Of a stretch of 21,709 nt of DNA, positions 14,078-20,149 are shown in pieces; position 1 is the stretch's first letter; each line of letters begins with the position of its first letter. Below the pieces are notes generated by a model that had not been told where the DNA came from, ran no database searches, and saw only the letters and a program-made list of their open reading frames with translations. The DNA comes from Candidatus Dormiibacterota bacterium (GTDB taxonomy: Bacteria > Chloroflexota > Dormibacteria > Dormibacterales > Dormibacteraceae), in assembly GCA_955652585.1 (NCBI GenBank), contig CATPBF010000173.1, positions 1-21,709 on the forward strand, read 5' to 3'. The translations under genes were made by a program, and so were the position numbers.

Positions 14078-15342
14078 TGACCTATCCCGAGGCTCTCGCG
14101 TACATCTCCCGGATCGGGCGCTTCGGAATGAAGCTCGGCACCGAGCGCACCCGGGCGATTCTCGATCGGATTGGCAGCCCGGATCTTGGCCTCACCGGCG
14201 CGCTCATCGCCGGTACGAACGGCAAAGGCTCGACTGCAGTTTGCCTCGCCTCGATCCTGCAGGCCGCCGGCCATGTCGTCGGCTTCATGCCCAAGCCGCA
14301 CCTTGTGTCCTACACCGAACGCATTCAGGTCAACGGGACCCCGATCACAGAACGCGATTTCGCCCAGACGCTTGAGGACCTCAGGCCGACGCTCGAGGTG
14401 ATCGCCGATGAAATGGGTCAGCCGACCGAGTTCGAGATGCTGACCGCGATGGCGCTTGCATACCTGGCGCCTCGAGTTGATTGCCTGGTGTGCGAGGTCG
14501 GACTCGGCGGGCGGCTCGACGCCACCAACGCGCTCGACCTGGGCGTTGCGGTCATCACCAACGTTGACCTCGACCATCAGAAATACCTTGGCGACACGAT
14601 CGAGAAGATTGCCAACGAGAAGGCCGCGATCATCAAGCACGGCAACCGCGTGATCACCGGATGCGAAGGCACCGCGCTTGCAATCGTTGAGGGCTATGCA
14701 CGCAGGGCAGGAGCCTTGCTATGGCGCCTCGGCGATGAAATCCGGCTGGAATCGACGTCCAGGGGATGGGACGGCCATCTCATTTCGATTGCCGGTCCCG
14801 GCTTCGAGCACGCAGGGCTCGCTCTACCGCTGGTGGGCGATTACCAACCCGCCAACGCGGCCCTGGCAGTCGCGACCGCACACGCTCTCGGCGATGTAAG
14901 TGACGATGCCGTGCGCCACGGCCTGGCACAAACTACCTGGCCAGGGCGCCTGCAAATGATCGCGACAAGACCACGCGTGGTTCTCGACGGCGGCCACAAC
15001 CCTGCCGCGATGACAAAATCAGGAGTTTCGCTGAGGCGCCTGATCGGGTCCGAGCGACTAGTTACCGTCTTCTCGATGCTGAGCGAGCGCGATCCCGCCG
15101 CGCTCCTGGCGGCTTTGCAAACCCTGCGCCCTGACCATGCAGTGTTCACCGAGGCAACAAGTGCAGGCGGCCACTCGGTTCCCGCTCTCGAGCTGGCCTC
15201 GATGTTCGGCCACGGCGCCGAGGCCGTGCTACCTCCACGGGCGGCAGTCGATCGCGCCAAAGAGCTGACCGGCCCTGACGGCAACGTACTCGTATGTGGC
15301 TCGCTCTATCTCGTGGGCGAGGTGCTAGCCCTTCGGGGGTGA
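14077..15342 (+). CDS. folC: Folylpolyglutamate synthase / dihydrofolate synthase
   Basis: A 421-residue Mur-ligase-type enzyme that adds glutamate to dihydropteroate and/or tetrahydrofolates using ATP. The N-terminal motif is ALAYISRIGRFGMKLGTERT, the P-loop is AGTNGKGST (45-53), the KPHLVSYTERI segment (73-83) is the folate/cation loop, and EVGLGGRLDATN (140-151) with DLDHQKYLGDTIEKIANEK (164-182) carries the metal and carbamylated-lysine (Lys187) region. The C-terminal domain has VVLDGGHNPAAM (the His/Asn ribose contact) and LVTVFSMLSERD. GTG 14077 is the start, just after the folD-like start box. It completes a folB-larC-folD-folC set. Confidence 0.95.
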   Translation: MTYPEALAYISRIGRFGMKLGTERTRAILDRIGSPDLGLTGALIAGTNGKGSTAVCLASILQAAGHVVGFMPKPHLVSYTERIQVNGTPITERDFAQTLEDLRPTLEVIADEMGQPTEFEMLTAMALAYLAPRVDCLVCEVGLGGRLDATNALDLGVAVITNVDLDHQKYLGDTIEKIANEKAAIIKHGNRVITGCEGTALAIVEGYARRAGALLWRLGDEIRLESTSRGWDGHLISIAGPGFEHAGLALPLVGDYQPANAALAVATAHALGDVSDDAVRHGLAQTTWPGRLQMIATRPRVVLDGGHNPAAMTKSGVSLRRLIGSERLVTVFSMLSERDPAALLAALQTLRPDHAVFTEATSAGGHSVPALELASMFGHGAEAVLPPRAAVDRAKELTGPDGNVLVCGSLYLVGEVLALRG

Positions 15343-15362
15343 GGGCCCGACAGTTGTCAATT

Positions 15363-15377
15363 GCCCCTGAAAGGGGC
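15363..15377 (+). other. Perfect hairpin covering the ribosome-binding site of the PspC-domain gene
   Basis: GCCCCT (15363-15368) and AGGGGC (15372-15377) form a perfect 6-bp stem with a GAA loop. The right arm AGGGG is also the best Shine-Dalgarno-like sequence for the ATG at 15382, so folding would hide it. It lies 20 nt after the folC stop but has no T-tract, so a terminator is less likely than a translation control hairpin. Read from sequence; role inferred. Confidence 0.4.
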
Positions 15378-15381
15378 GAAC

Positions 15382-15942
15382 ATGCAACACGTGACCGACG
15401 ACCAGAGGTACTACCGCAGCAGCAACCGCCTCGTGGGGGGTGTCTGCGCCGGCCTCGCCGAAAGATTTCACGTCGATGTGCTGTGGGTGCGCGTCGCATT
15501 TCTTGTGCTGCTATTCGTTCAGGGTCTCGGACTCTTCATTTACGTAGTGCTTTGGCTGGTGATGCCGGAGCGCCTCGAAGGCGGCGGTCAGCGGAACGGC
15601 TTCGACGCCATGATGTCCGACCTGAGGCGCATCGGGGGTGAGATCCAGCACCAGCTTGGAGGCGCTTCTCGACCAGCGCCGTCCCCGACCGGCAGCCCCA
15701 CCGCCTCCGCCCCGGCGTCGAACGATGCGCCACAGCCCGCACCGGGTCCTGGAGTCGCCGCGTCTCAGCCCGCCGGTGCCTGGCCGAGCCAGACGTGGTT
15801 GTTTGGGGTAATCCTGGTCGTTATCGGTGTTGGTCTCTTGGGCAACAACATCGGGATCATCAACTGGGCGGTGGTGTGGCCCGCCGCATTAATCACCCTT
15901 GGCATCGTGATCCTGGTTCGCAACCTCGAAAGGCGGCCCTGA
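15382..15942 (+). CDS. PspC-domain membrane protein with C-terminal LiaI/DUF5668-like helices
   Basis: A 186-residue protein from ATG 15382, chosen because it leads directly into the PspC domain and has AGGGG 5 nt before it. PspC (about 8-65): YYRSSNRLVGGVCAGLAERF, VLWVRVAFLVLLFVQGLGLF, then VVLWLVMPE. A Pro/Ala/Ser-rich linker (about 95-138) follows, then two C-terminal helices WLFGVILVVIGVGLLGNNI and WAVVWPAALITLGIVILVRN of the LiaI/DUF5668 kind. Related proteins sense or buffer membrane stress (phage-shock and Lia responses). The gene stands alone after folC; no PspA or LiaRS genes are seen. The role in stress is from family knowledge only. Confidence 0.88.
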   Translation: MQHVTDDQRYYRSSNRLVGGVCAGLAERFHVDVLWVRVAFLVLLFVQGLGLFIYVVLWLVMPERLEGGGQRNGFDAMMSDLRRIGGEIQHQLGGASRPAPSPTGSPTASAPASNDAPQPAPGPGVAASQPAGAWPSQTWLFGVILVVIGVGLLGNNIGIINWAVVWPAALITLGIVILVRNLERRP

Positions 15943-15975
15943 CGCCGACCGAACCCGCCCGCCCTCAGGATTCGA

Positions 15976-16419
15976 TCAGCGATTGCTCATGAGCTTCTGG
16001 AAATCAATTTTCCAGTCGCGCAATGGACCGCGCGCGAATGTGAAACACAGGTAGACGCAGCCCGCGATCATGGGCAAGAGCAGAACTGCACCTAGCAGGG
16101 CCCACCACCCTCCCGCCGTAGCAGCTATGCCAGCGAGCAGAATCGCCGCCAGCACCAGGCCGGACGCGCCGACGAGCAGCTCGCCGGCGTTGTGAACCTT
16201 CTCAGTCACCTGAGTGGCCACCCGTGGCGCGGACGCCGTGGGTCGCGCATGGCTGAACGTCGCCACCAACCCGTAAAGCAAGAGACTGACGCCGGCAAGA
16301 CCCGCCAGGAGAGTCACCACCTCGTAGATGAGGCCTTCGCGCGTGTCGGCGACGCCGGTCGCGGCCGCGAAGGCGATGGCGACGAGAACCACTCCCGCGC
16401 CCAGCGCCGGCCAGCGCAC
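15976..16419 (-). CDS. Four-helix membrane protein, function unknown
   Basis: A 147-residue protein from GTG 16419, which follows the SDR stop codon with no gap (TAAGTG), so it is translated from the same mRNA. Hydrophobic segments lie at about 4-22, 30-53, 82-101 and 104-126. The loop between the second and third (about 56-80) is polar, and the C-terminal ARGPLRDWKIDFQKLMSNR tail is basic and cytoplasmic by the positive-inside rule. I do not recognise a family; the fold could be a small DUF-type integral protein. Its only clue is tight linkage to the dehydrogenase. Confidence 0.7.
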   Translation of the reverse strand: MRWPALGAGVVLVAIAFAAATGVADTREGLIYEVVTLLAGLAGVSLLLYGLVATFSHARPTASAPRVATQVTEKVHNAGELLVGASGLVLAAILLAGIAATAGGWWALLGAVLLLPMIAGCVYLCFTFARGPLRDWKIDFQKLMSNR

Positions 16420-17202
16420 TTACTTGGATCCGTGGCTGAGGCTCGCCCGCAGTCTGCGCATGCCTTTGAGCCAGCGGTCGTAGTCCTGAGCCTTGCGGTT
16501 GAAGTACTCCGCGACCTCGGGGTGAGGAAGGATGAGGAATCTCTCGTTCCTGATCCCCTCGACCACAACGTCGGCCACCTGCTCGGGTTCGAGGGCGCCC
16601 GCGGTCAAGAAGTTGGTGCCTAGCACCCGGCGCTCGGTCGCGAGCATGTCAGTCTTCACGCCTTGCGGACACAAGCAAGACACCCGTAGTCCCTCGTCGC
16701 CGTGGGCGATGGCCAGCCACTCGAAGAATGAGAGCGCCGCAGCCTTCGTCACCCCATAGGGAGCTGCGAAGACGTGGTTTAGGAGCCCAGCCGCGGACAC
16801 GGTGCCCAGCAGATACCCCTCCTTTCGCTCGAGCATCCCGGGCAGAACGTGGCGCGCCACGAACACATGCGACATCAGGTTCACGTCCCAGATGCGCTGC
16901 CAGTCGGCGGTGGCCGCCTCGGGTCCGCCCGCGACCGCGATACCTGCGTTGGAGCAGAAGATGTCGATGCGGCCGTGCGCACTCAGGACTTTTTCCACAA
17001 GGCCGGCGACCTCGTCCTCGTGCGAAACGTCGCATGTAATGGCGCTGCCACCGATCTCTCGCGCGACCGTCTGAGCGCCCTGCGCATCAGTGTCGGCCAC
17101 GATCACGGCTTCGGCGCCCGCACCCGCGAACCTTCGTGAGAGGGCGCGGCCGATGCCTCTGGCGGCGCCCGTGACGACGACAACGCGATCAGCTACTTCC
17201 AC
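16420..17202 (-). CDS. Short-chain dehydrogenase/reductase (SDR), classical type
   Basis: A 260-residue NAD(P)-dependent oxidoreductase. The cofactor loop is TGAARGIG (11-18), with Asp37 after strand 2 (VIVADTD) favouring NAD(H). CDVS (57-60), CSNAGIAV (83-90) and Asn108 are standard. The catalytic set is Ser136, Tyr149 and Lys153 (SAAGLLNHVFAAPYGVTKAA). The C-terminal half (about 190-260) is variable and ends in a basic ARG/LYS-rich helix, so the substrate is unknown. The start is GTG 17202. It is divergent from an HxlR regulator 174 bp away, and a 17-bp palindrome lies between them at the predicted SDR start point, suggesting HxlR control. Confidence 0.9.
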   Translation of the reverse strand: MEVADRVVVVTGAARGIGRALSRRFAGAGAEAVIVADTDAQGAQTVAREIGGSAITCDVSHEDEVAGLVEKVLSAHGRIDIFCSNAGIAVAGGPEAATADWQRIWDVNLMSHVFVARHVLPGMLERKEGYLLGTVSAAGLLNHVFAAPYGVTKAAALSFFEWLAIAHGDEGLRVSCLCPQGVKTDMLATERRVLGTNFLTAGALEPEQVADVVVEGIRNERFLILPHPEVAEYFNRKAQDYDRWLKGMRRLRASLSHGSK

Positions 17203-17228
17203 GCAGCACCCACCCTGGCGTCCGACTG

Positions 17229-17255
17229 AGAGCGATCATCGCTCTTGCGAGTCTA
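17229..17255 (-). promoter_or_regulatory. SDR -10 element and palindromic operator candidate
   Basis: TAGACT on the minus strand (17255-17250) is a plausible -10 for the SDR gene, with no clear -35. A perfect palindrome with 8-bp arms and one central base (AGAGCGAT-C-ATCGCTCT, 17229-17245) covers the expected start point. The half-site GAGCGAT recurs at 17350-17356, just before the hxlR -10 hexamer at 17363. A dimeric HxlR bound here could control both genes. The palindrome is read directly; the binder is inferred. Confidence 0.45.
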
Positions 17256-17362
17256 GCCCTCGAGGCGTCGGCGCCGGTCGGCGCATGATGCTCAAGCGAC
17301 CCCGAAAAAAATATTTGCGAAATTAGGGAGGAGGGGTTGCTTCCGAGACGAGCGATAGCGCA

Positions 17363-17377
17363 TAGAATCACTCCCCA
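17363..17377 (+). promoter_or_regulatory. Probable -10 for a leaderless hxlR mRNA
   Basis: TAGAAT (17363-17368) lies 8 nt before the hxlR ATG, where transcription would start at or next to the codon. TTGCTT (17337-17342) is 20 bp upstream, too far for a standard -35. A purine-rich GGGAGGAGGGG (17326-17336) is much too distant to act as a Shine-Dalgarno. An A/T-rich stretch (17304-17324) precedes it. Confidence 0.4.
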
Positions 17378-17715
17378 TGGTCGGTGGGGGCCTCGACTAC
17401 AGCGCGCCCTTTCAGCGCGCCATCGAGCTGATTGGGAAACGCTGGACCGGGGCGGTCGTCAAGGCCTTGCTCCCAGGGCCGGCGCGTTTCAATCAGCTGC
17501 TTGCGGGCATACCCGGCATCAGTGATCGTGTCCTCACCGAAAGGTTGCGCGAGCTGGAGACAGAAGGCATCGTTGAGCGGCTCGTGGACCCGGGGCCGCC
17601 CGTGCGCGTGAGCTATCGACTCACGTCGCGGGGTCGCGCGTTGCAGCCGGTGCTGGCCGCCGTAGCGGATTGGGCCGAAAGCTGGCTAGCGACCGCCGCG
17701 GCCGCCGTCGGCTGA
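17377..17715 (+). CDS. HxlR-family winged-helix transcriptional regulator
   Basis: A 112-residue HxlR-type regulator. Conserved pattern: FQRAIELIGKRWTGAVVKAL (12-31), FNQLLAGIPGISDRVLTERL (recognition helix, about 38-57), ELETEGIVERLV, then the wing PPVRVSYRLTSRGRAL and a final helix with WAESWL. Many family members have an N-terminal cysteine in place of Ser9; this protein has no cysteine at all, so redox or aldehyde sensing through a thiol is unlikely. It is divergent from the SDR/membrane-protein pair and probably controls it. The 3' end is faced by the copy-3 composite element on the opposite strand. Confidence 0.88.
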   Translation: MVGGGLDYSAPFQRAIELIGKRWTGAVVKALLPGPARFNQLLAGIPGISDRVLTERLRELETEGIVERLVDPGPPVRVSYRLTSRGRALQPVLAAVADWAESWLATAAAAVG

Positions 17716-17730
17716 TAGGGCACATCTATC

Positions 17731-17831
17731 TCGGGCCCTCCCTTCCCAATTGGGCCCCTCCCCCAGCCCGACTCACCGTACCGGCCGACTCTATATCGAG
17801 CCTCCCGTCTGAACAACCCACCTTGTTAAGG
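17731..17831 (-). promoter_or_regulatory. Composite promoter/G-rich leader element, copy 3 (antisense toward hxlR)
   Basis: Third copy, on the minus strand. The box CTTAACAAGGTGGGTTG (17830-17814) contains TTGTTC (17816-17811). A 17-bp spacer leads to TAGAGT (17793-17788), and transcription would begin near 17781. Then comes GGGCT, loop GGGGGAGG, GGCCC (17769-17752), and GGGAAGGGAGGGCCCGA (17747-17731), the last identical over 17 bases to copy 1. It points into the 3' end of hxlR, 16 nt beyond, so its transcript would be antisense to that gene. It occupies most of the 177-bp gap between hxlR and the next plus-strand gene; nothing else is seen in the gap apart from a -10 hexamer at 17880. Confidence 0.58.
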
Positions 17832-17879
17832 CGCCGCGCGAGCCCAAACCCCCTTCCCAGCCGCCCGCACCCCGGCTGA

Positions 17880-17893
17880 TAGGCTTTACCGAA
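17880..17893 (+). promoter_or_regulatory. Probable -10 for a leaderless zinc-ribbon/GGDEF-like mRNA
   Basis: TAGGCT (17880-17885) is 7 nt from the ATG at 17893. No Shine-Dalgarno is present, and the sequence upstream is C-rich. This matches the placement before hxlR. No -35 is evident. Confidence 0.4.
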
Positions 17894-18477
17894 TGCCGAT
17901 TGGCGACTTCCTCCGGCGCCGGCCGGACGCCCTGACCTGCCAAGCCTGCGGCTCGCCTCTACCCACGGGCGCGATCTTCTGTCCCGCGTGCGGAGTCAAA
18001 GTTGACGACCCGATGGCCGAGCCGCTGCATATCGTCGACCGCACGACGGGCCTGTTCAACGATCGGTTCGTGCGCCCCGTGCTCGAAGATGAGCTCGCCC
18101 GCGCGCATCGTTACCAGCGCAACCTCGGCGTCTTGCTCATCGAGGCCAACGGAGTCGGCACTCCCGAAGAAGCACTGAAGTTGATGGCCGCCGCCCTCGC
18201 GGGCACCGTTCGCGACGTCGACACGCCTGGAGTGCTGGGCCGCAATCCGCCGCAGCTCCTCGCCATCCTGCCCGACACCGATGTCGCCGGCACTGCCCAC
18301 GCAGCCAACCGGGTTCTCTCCGCGGTCAACGAGGCGCTCAAGTCCACCGGCGGCGCAGCGGCGGTCGGGCTCGTCTGCATCCGACCTGGCCAGCGCGTTC
18401 GAGCCGGCGCTGTCATCGAGAGCGCGAGCCGATCGCTGCGTTCCGGCCGCCCGGAGATGATGGGCAAGCCCGCCTGA
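17893..18477 (+). CDS. Zinc-ribbon protein with a degenerate GGDEF-like domain
   Basis: A 194-residue protein. The N-terminus holds a zinc ribbon (Cys16, Cys19, Cys30, Cys33; CxxC-10-CxxC). The rest (about 45-190) follows the nucleotidyl-cyclase fold. DRTTGLFNDRFVRPVLEDEL (49-68) resembles the DxLTGLxNRRxF entry, followed by ARAHRYQRNLGVLLIEANGV in place of the R..LAVLLLDID strand. LGRNPPQLLAILPDTD (115-130) occupies the position of RYGGDEFAILLPxTD. The GGDEF residues are replaced by NPPQL and the metal aspartates are missing, so cyclase activity is very unlikely. It may be a nucleotide- or protein-binding relic. The next gene overlaps its stop by 4 nt. Confidence 0.72.
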   Translation: MPIGDFLRRRPDALTCQACGSPLPTGAIFCPACGVKVDDPMAEPLHIVDRTTGLFNDRFVRPVLEDELARAHRYQRNLGVLLIEANGVGTPEEALKLMAAALAGTVRDVDTPGVLGRNPPQLLAILPDTDVAGTAHAANRVLSAVNEALKSTGGAAAVGLVCIRPGQRVRAGAVIESASRSLRSGRPEMMGKPA

Positions 18478-19040
18478 CGCTCGACATCTATCTCGCCCGC
18501 CACGGCGAGACCGAATGGAGCCGCTCCGGCCAGCACACAGGCACCACCGACCTCCCCCTTCTGCCCGAGGGCGAAGACGAGGCTCGCGCCTTGCGCCCGA
18601 GGCTGAGTGGCCTGCGCTTCGACGCGGTGTTCTCCAGCCCGCTTCAGCGAGCCGTACGCACAGCCGAGATCGCCGGCTTCCCGAATCCTCAGCTCACCGG
18701 ACTTCTGCGCGAGGCCGATTACGGCCAGTACGAAGGCATCACGACCGCACAGATTCACGAACAGAATCCCGGCTGGGAGATCTACAGGGATGGCTCTCCG
18801 GGCGGCGAGACGCCCGCTCAGATCTACGCGCGCGCCCTCGAGTTCATCAGGTTGTGCGAGACAGTCGACGGTCGAGTGCTCGCATTTGCCCATGGCCACA
18901 TCCTGCGTGCCGTGACGGTGGCATGGCTGCGGCTGGACATCACCGCCGCTTCGAACCTTCAACTCGACGTCGCCACGCTGAGCCGGCTGCGCGAAGACCC
19001 GGACCACGGCCGTTTGCTGGCGATGTGGAACGCTCCCTGA
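18474..19040 (+). CDS. Histidine-phosphatase (phosphoglycerate mutase-like) protein with a probable CTG start
   Basis: A 188-residue member of the histidine phosphatase superfamily. The catalytic motif LARHGETEW has His10 as phosphate acceptor, and FSSPLQRAVRTAEIA carries the second arginine. READYGQYEGIT (acid) and FAHGHILRAV (second histidine) complete the active site. No ATG, GTG or TTG lies in frame ahead of RHGETEW; the first is TTG 18591, which would remove the motif. CTG at 18474 overlaps the upstream TGA (CTGA) and gives the family's usual N-terminus (M-TLDIYLARHG). A CTG start coupled to the upstream gene is therefore my call. The substrate could be a phosphosugar, cobalamin phosphate or similar. 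Confidence 0.82.
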   Translation: MTLDIYLARHGETEWSRSGQHTGTTDLPLLPEGEDEARALRPRLSGLRFDAVFSSPLQRAVRTAEIAGFPNPQLTGLLREADYGQYEGITTAQIHEQNPGWEIYRDGSPGGETPAQIYARALEFIRLCETVDGRVLAFAHGHILRAVTVAWLRLDITAASNLQLDVATLSRLREDPDHGRLLAMWNAP

Positions 19041-19052
19041 CCGCGCGGCAGG

Positions 19053-19388
19053 TCACCCTCGCTGGCGCAGGCTCCATGTGCGGCTCCGCACCCCCGGCAG
19101 CCCGGCGAACACCAGGTAGGCCGAGGTATCGACGTCGGCGCGATACGTGTGGCGCTCGCCGGGGTTGATGAGGAGCATCTCGCCCGCGGTGACTTCGCCC
19201 TGCCCAGATCCATCGTCGAAATGAAGACGGCCCACGGTCACGATGAGCGCCACTGGAATCGCGTTGCGGTGCTCGGGCACCTTCTGGCCTGATTCGAGCC
19301 GAAGCCCAACCACGCGCATCGATCCACAGTCGGCGATCTGCTCGAAGCCAAAGGCGCGATGCGATCCACCCGGGCTCGGCGATGACAC
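19053..19388 (-). CDS. Cupin-domain protein
   Basis: A 111-residue single-domain cupin, from GTG 19388. The first cupin motif is seen in VPEHRNAIPVALIVTVGRLHF and the second in EMLLINPGERHTYRADVDTS. Two candidate metal histidines are present (EHRN and ERHTY), with a probable glutamate in the beta-barrel. Such proteins are metal enzymes or ligand-binding barrels; the activity cannot be told. It converges with the histidine-phosphatase gene (12 bp apart). Its start overlaps the start region of the ComB-family gene on the other strand, so the two share or compete for a promoter region. Confidence 0.83.
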   Translation of the reverse strand: MSSPSPGGSHRAFGFEQIADCGSMRVVGLRLESGQKVPEHRNAIPVALIVTVGRLHFDDGSGQGEVTAGEMLLINPGERHTYRADVDTSAYLVFAGLPGVRSRTWSLRQRG

Positions 19389-20137
19389 TCTGGATGGATA
19401 TCATGCGGCCCGACGCAAGGCCTCAACATCGAGGCGTGGAAATCATTCACGCGACCGGAGTCGAAGGCGCTCGCGCTGCTCGCGGGGTCGTGGTCGTCAT
19501 CGACGTCCTCCGTTCATTCACCGTCAGCGCGTATGCGCTGGCGGGCGGGGCGCGCGAGTGCCTTCTCGTGCCCACTACGGATGAGGCGCTCAGCCTTGCG
19601 CAGCGGATCGCAGACTCGATCGTCTGCGCAGAGGAGAACGCGCTGCCGATTCCTGGAATCGCCATCAGCAACTCGCCAACGCAGGTCAGAGCGGGGCGTT
19701 TCCAGGGACGGACGCTCATCCAACGTTCGAGCGCCGGCACCCCGGTGATCGCAGCTGTCAGGTCGGGTGACGGGATGTTTGCTGCGAGTCTGGTCGTGGC
19801 GAGCGCGACCGCGCAAGCCTGCCTGTCAACACATCCGAGCACAGTGACGCTGGTGGCGTCCGCAGACTTTCCCGAGGACCACGCATGCGCCCTCTACATC
19901 GAAGCGGTACTGCGGGGCAGCAGCCTGAACCTCGACCCGCTCCTGCAGCCGCTGCGTGACAGCGAACGCTACCGGAAGGTGATGGCAGGGCTTTGGCCGG
20001 GCTTCCCTCCCACCGACATCGAGCTGTCTCTGGCGGTGGATCGCTTTGATTTTGCGATGCCCGCCACCAGGCACGAGGGCTTTATCGCCTTGAGGCAGGT
20101 CAAGGGCTCTAGGACGCGCCGGCGCTCGCGTGACTAG
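19382..20137 (+). CDS. ComB-family (2-phosphosulfolactate phosphatase-like) protein, divergent
   Basis: A 251-residue protein of the ComB/2-phosphosulfolactate phosphatase family. VVVVIDVLRSFTVSAYALAG (36-55) is the family entry motif. ISNSPTQVRAGRFQGRTLIQ contains the NSP element, and SADFPEDHACALYIEAVLRG is the ED..CA metal region. Two usual motifs are altered: the GER step is AEENA and the TTNGT step is RSSAGT. ComB makes sulfolactate in coenzyme M synthesis, but no other gene of that pathway is present, so the reaction may differ. Starts at 19382, 19394 and 19403 are possible; all are ATG, and the first overlaps the cupin start by 7 nt. Confidence 0.8.
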   Translation: MTLWMDIMRPDARPQHRGVEIIHATGVEGARAARGVVVVIDVLRSFTVSAYALAGGARECLLVPTTDEALSLAQRIADSIVCAEENALPIPGIAISNSPTQVRAGRFQGRTLIQRSSAGTPVIAAVRSGDGMFAASLVVASATAQACLSTHPSTVTLVASADFPEDHACALYIEAVLRGSSLNLDPLLQPLRDSERYRKVMAGLWPGFPPTDIELSLAVDRFDFAMPATRHEGFIALRQVKGSRTRRRSRD

Positions 20138-20149
20138 CGACGCCCGGCA

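Noticed and set aside
17670..17879. 69-codon frame between hxlR and the zinc-ribbon gene
   Set aside because: It overlaps the end of hxlR and reads through the copy-3 element; the product has no domain and is Pro/Arg-rich.
18515..19168. 217-codon plus-strand frame over the histidine phosphatase
   Set aside because: It is a shifted reading of that gene, with an Arg/Pro/Ala-rich product; RHGETEW and the other phosphatase motifs are in the other frame.
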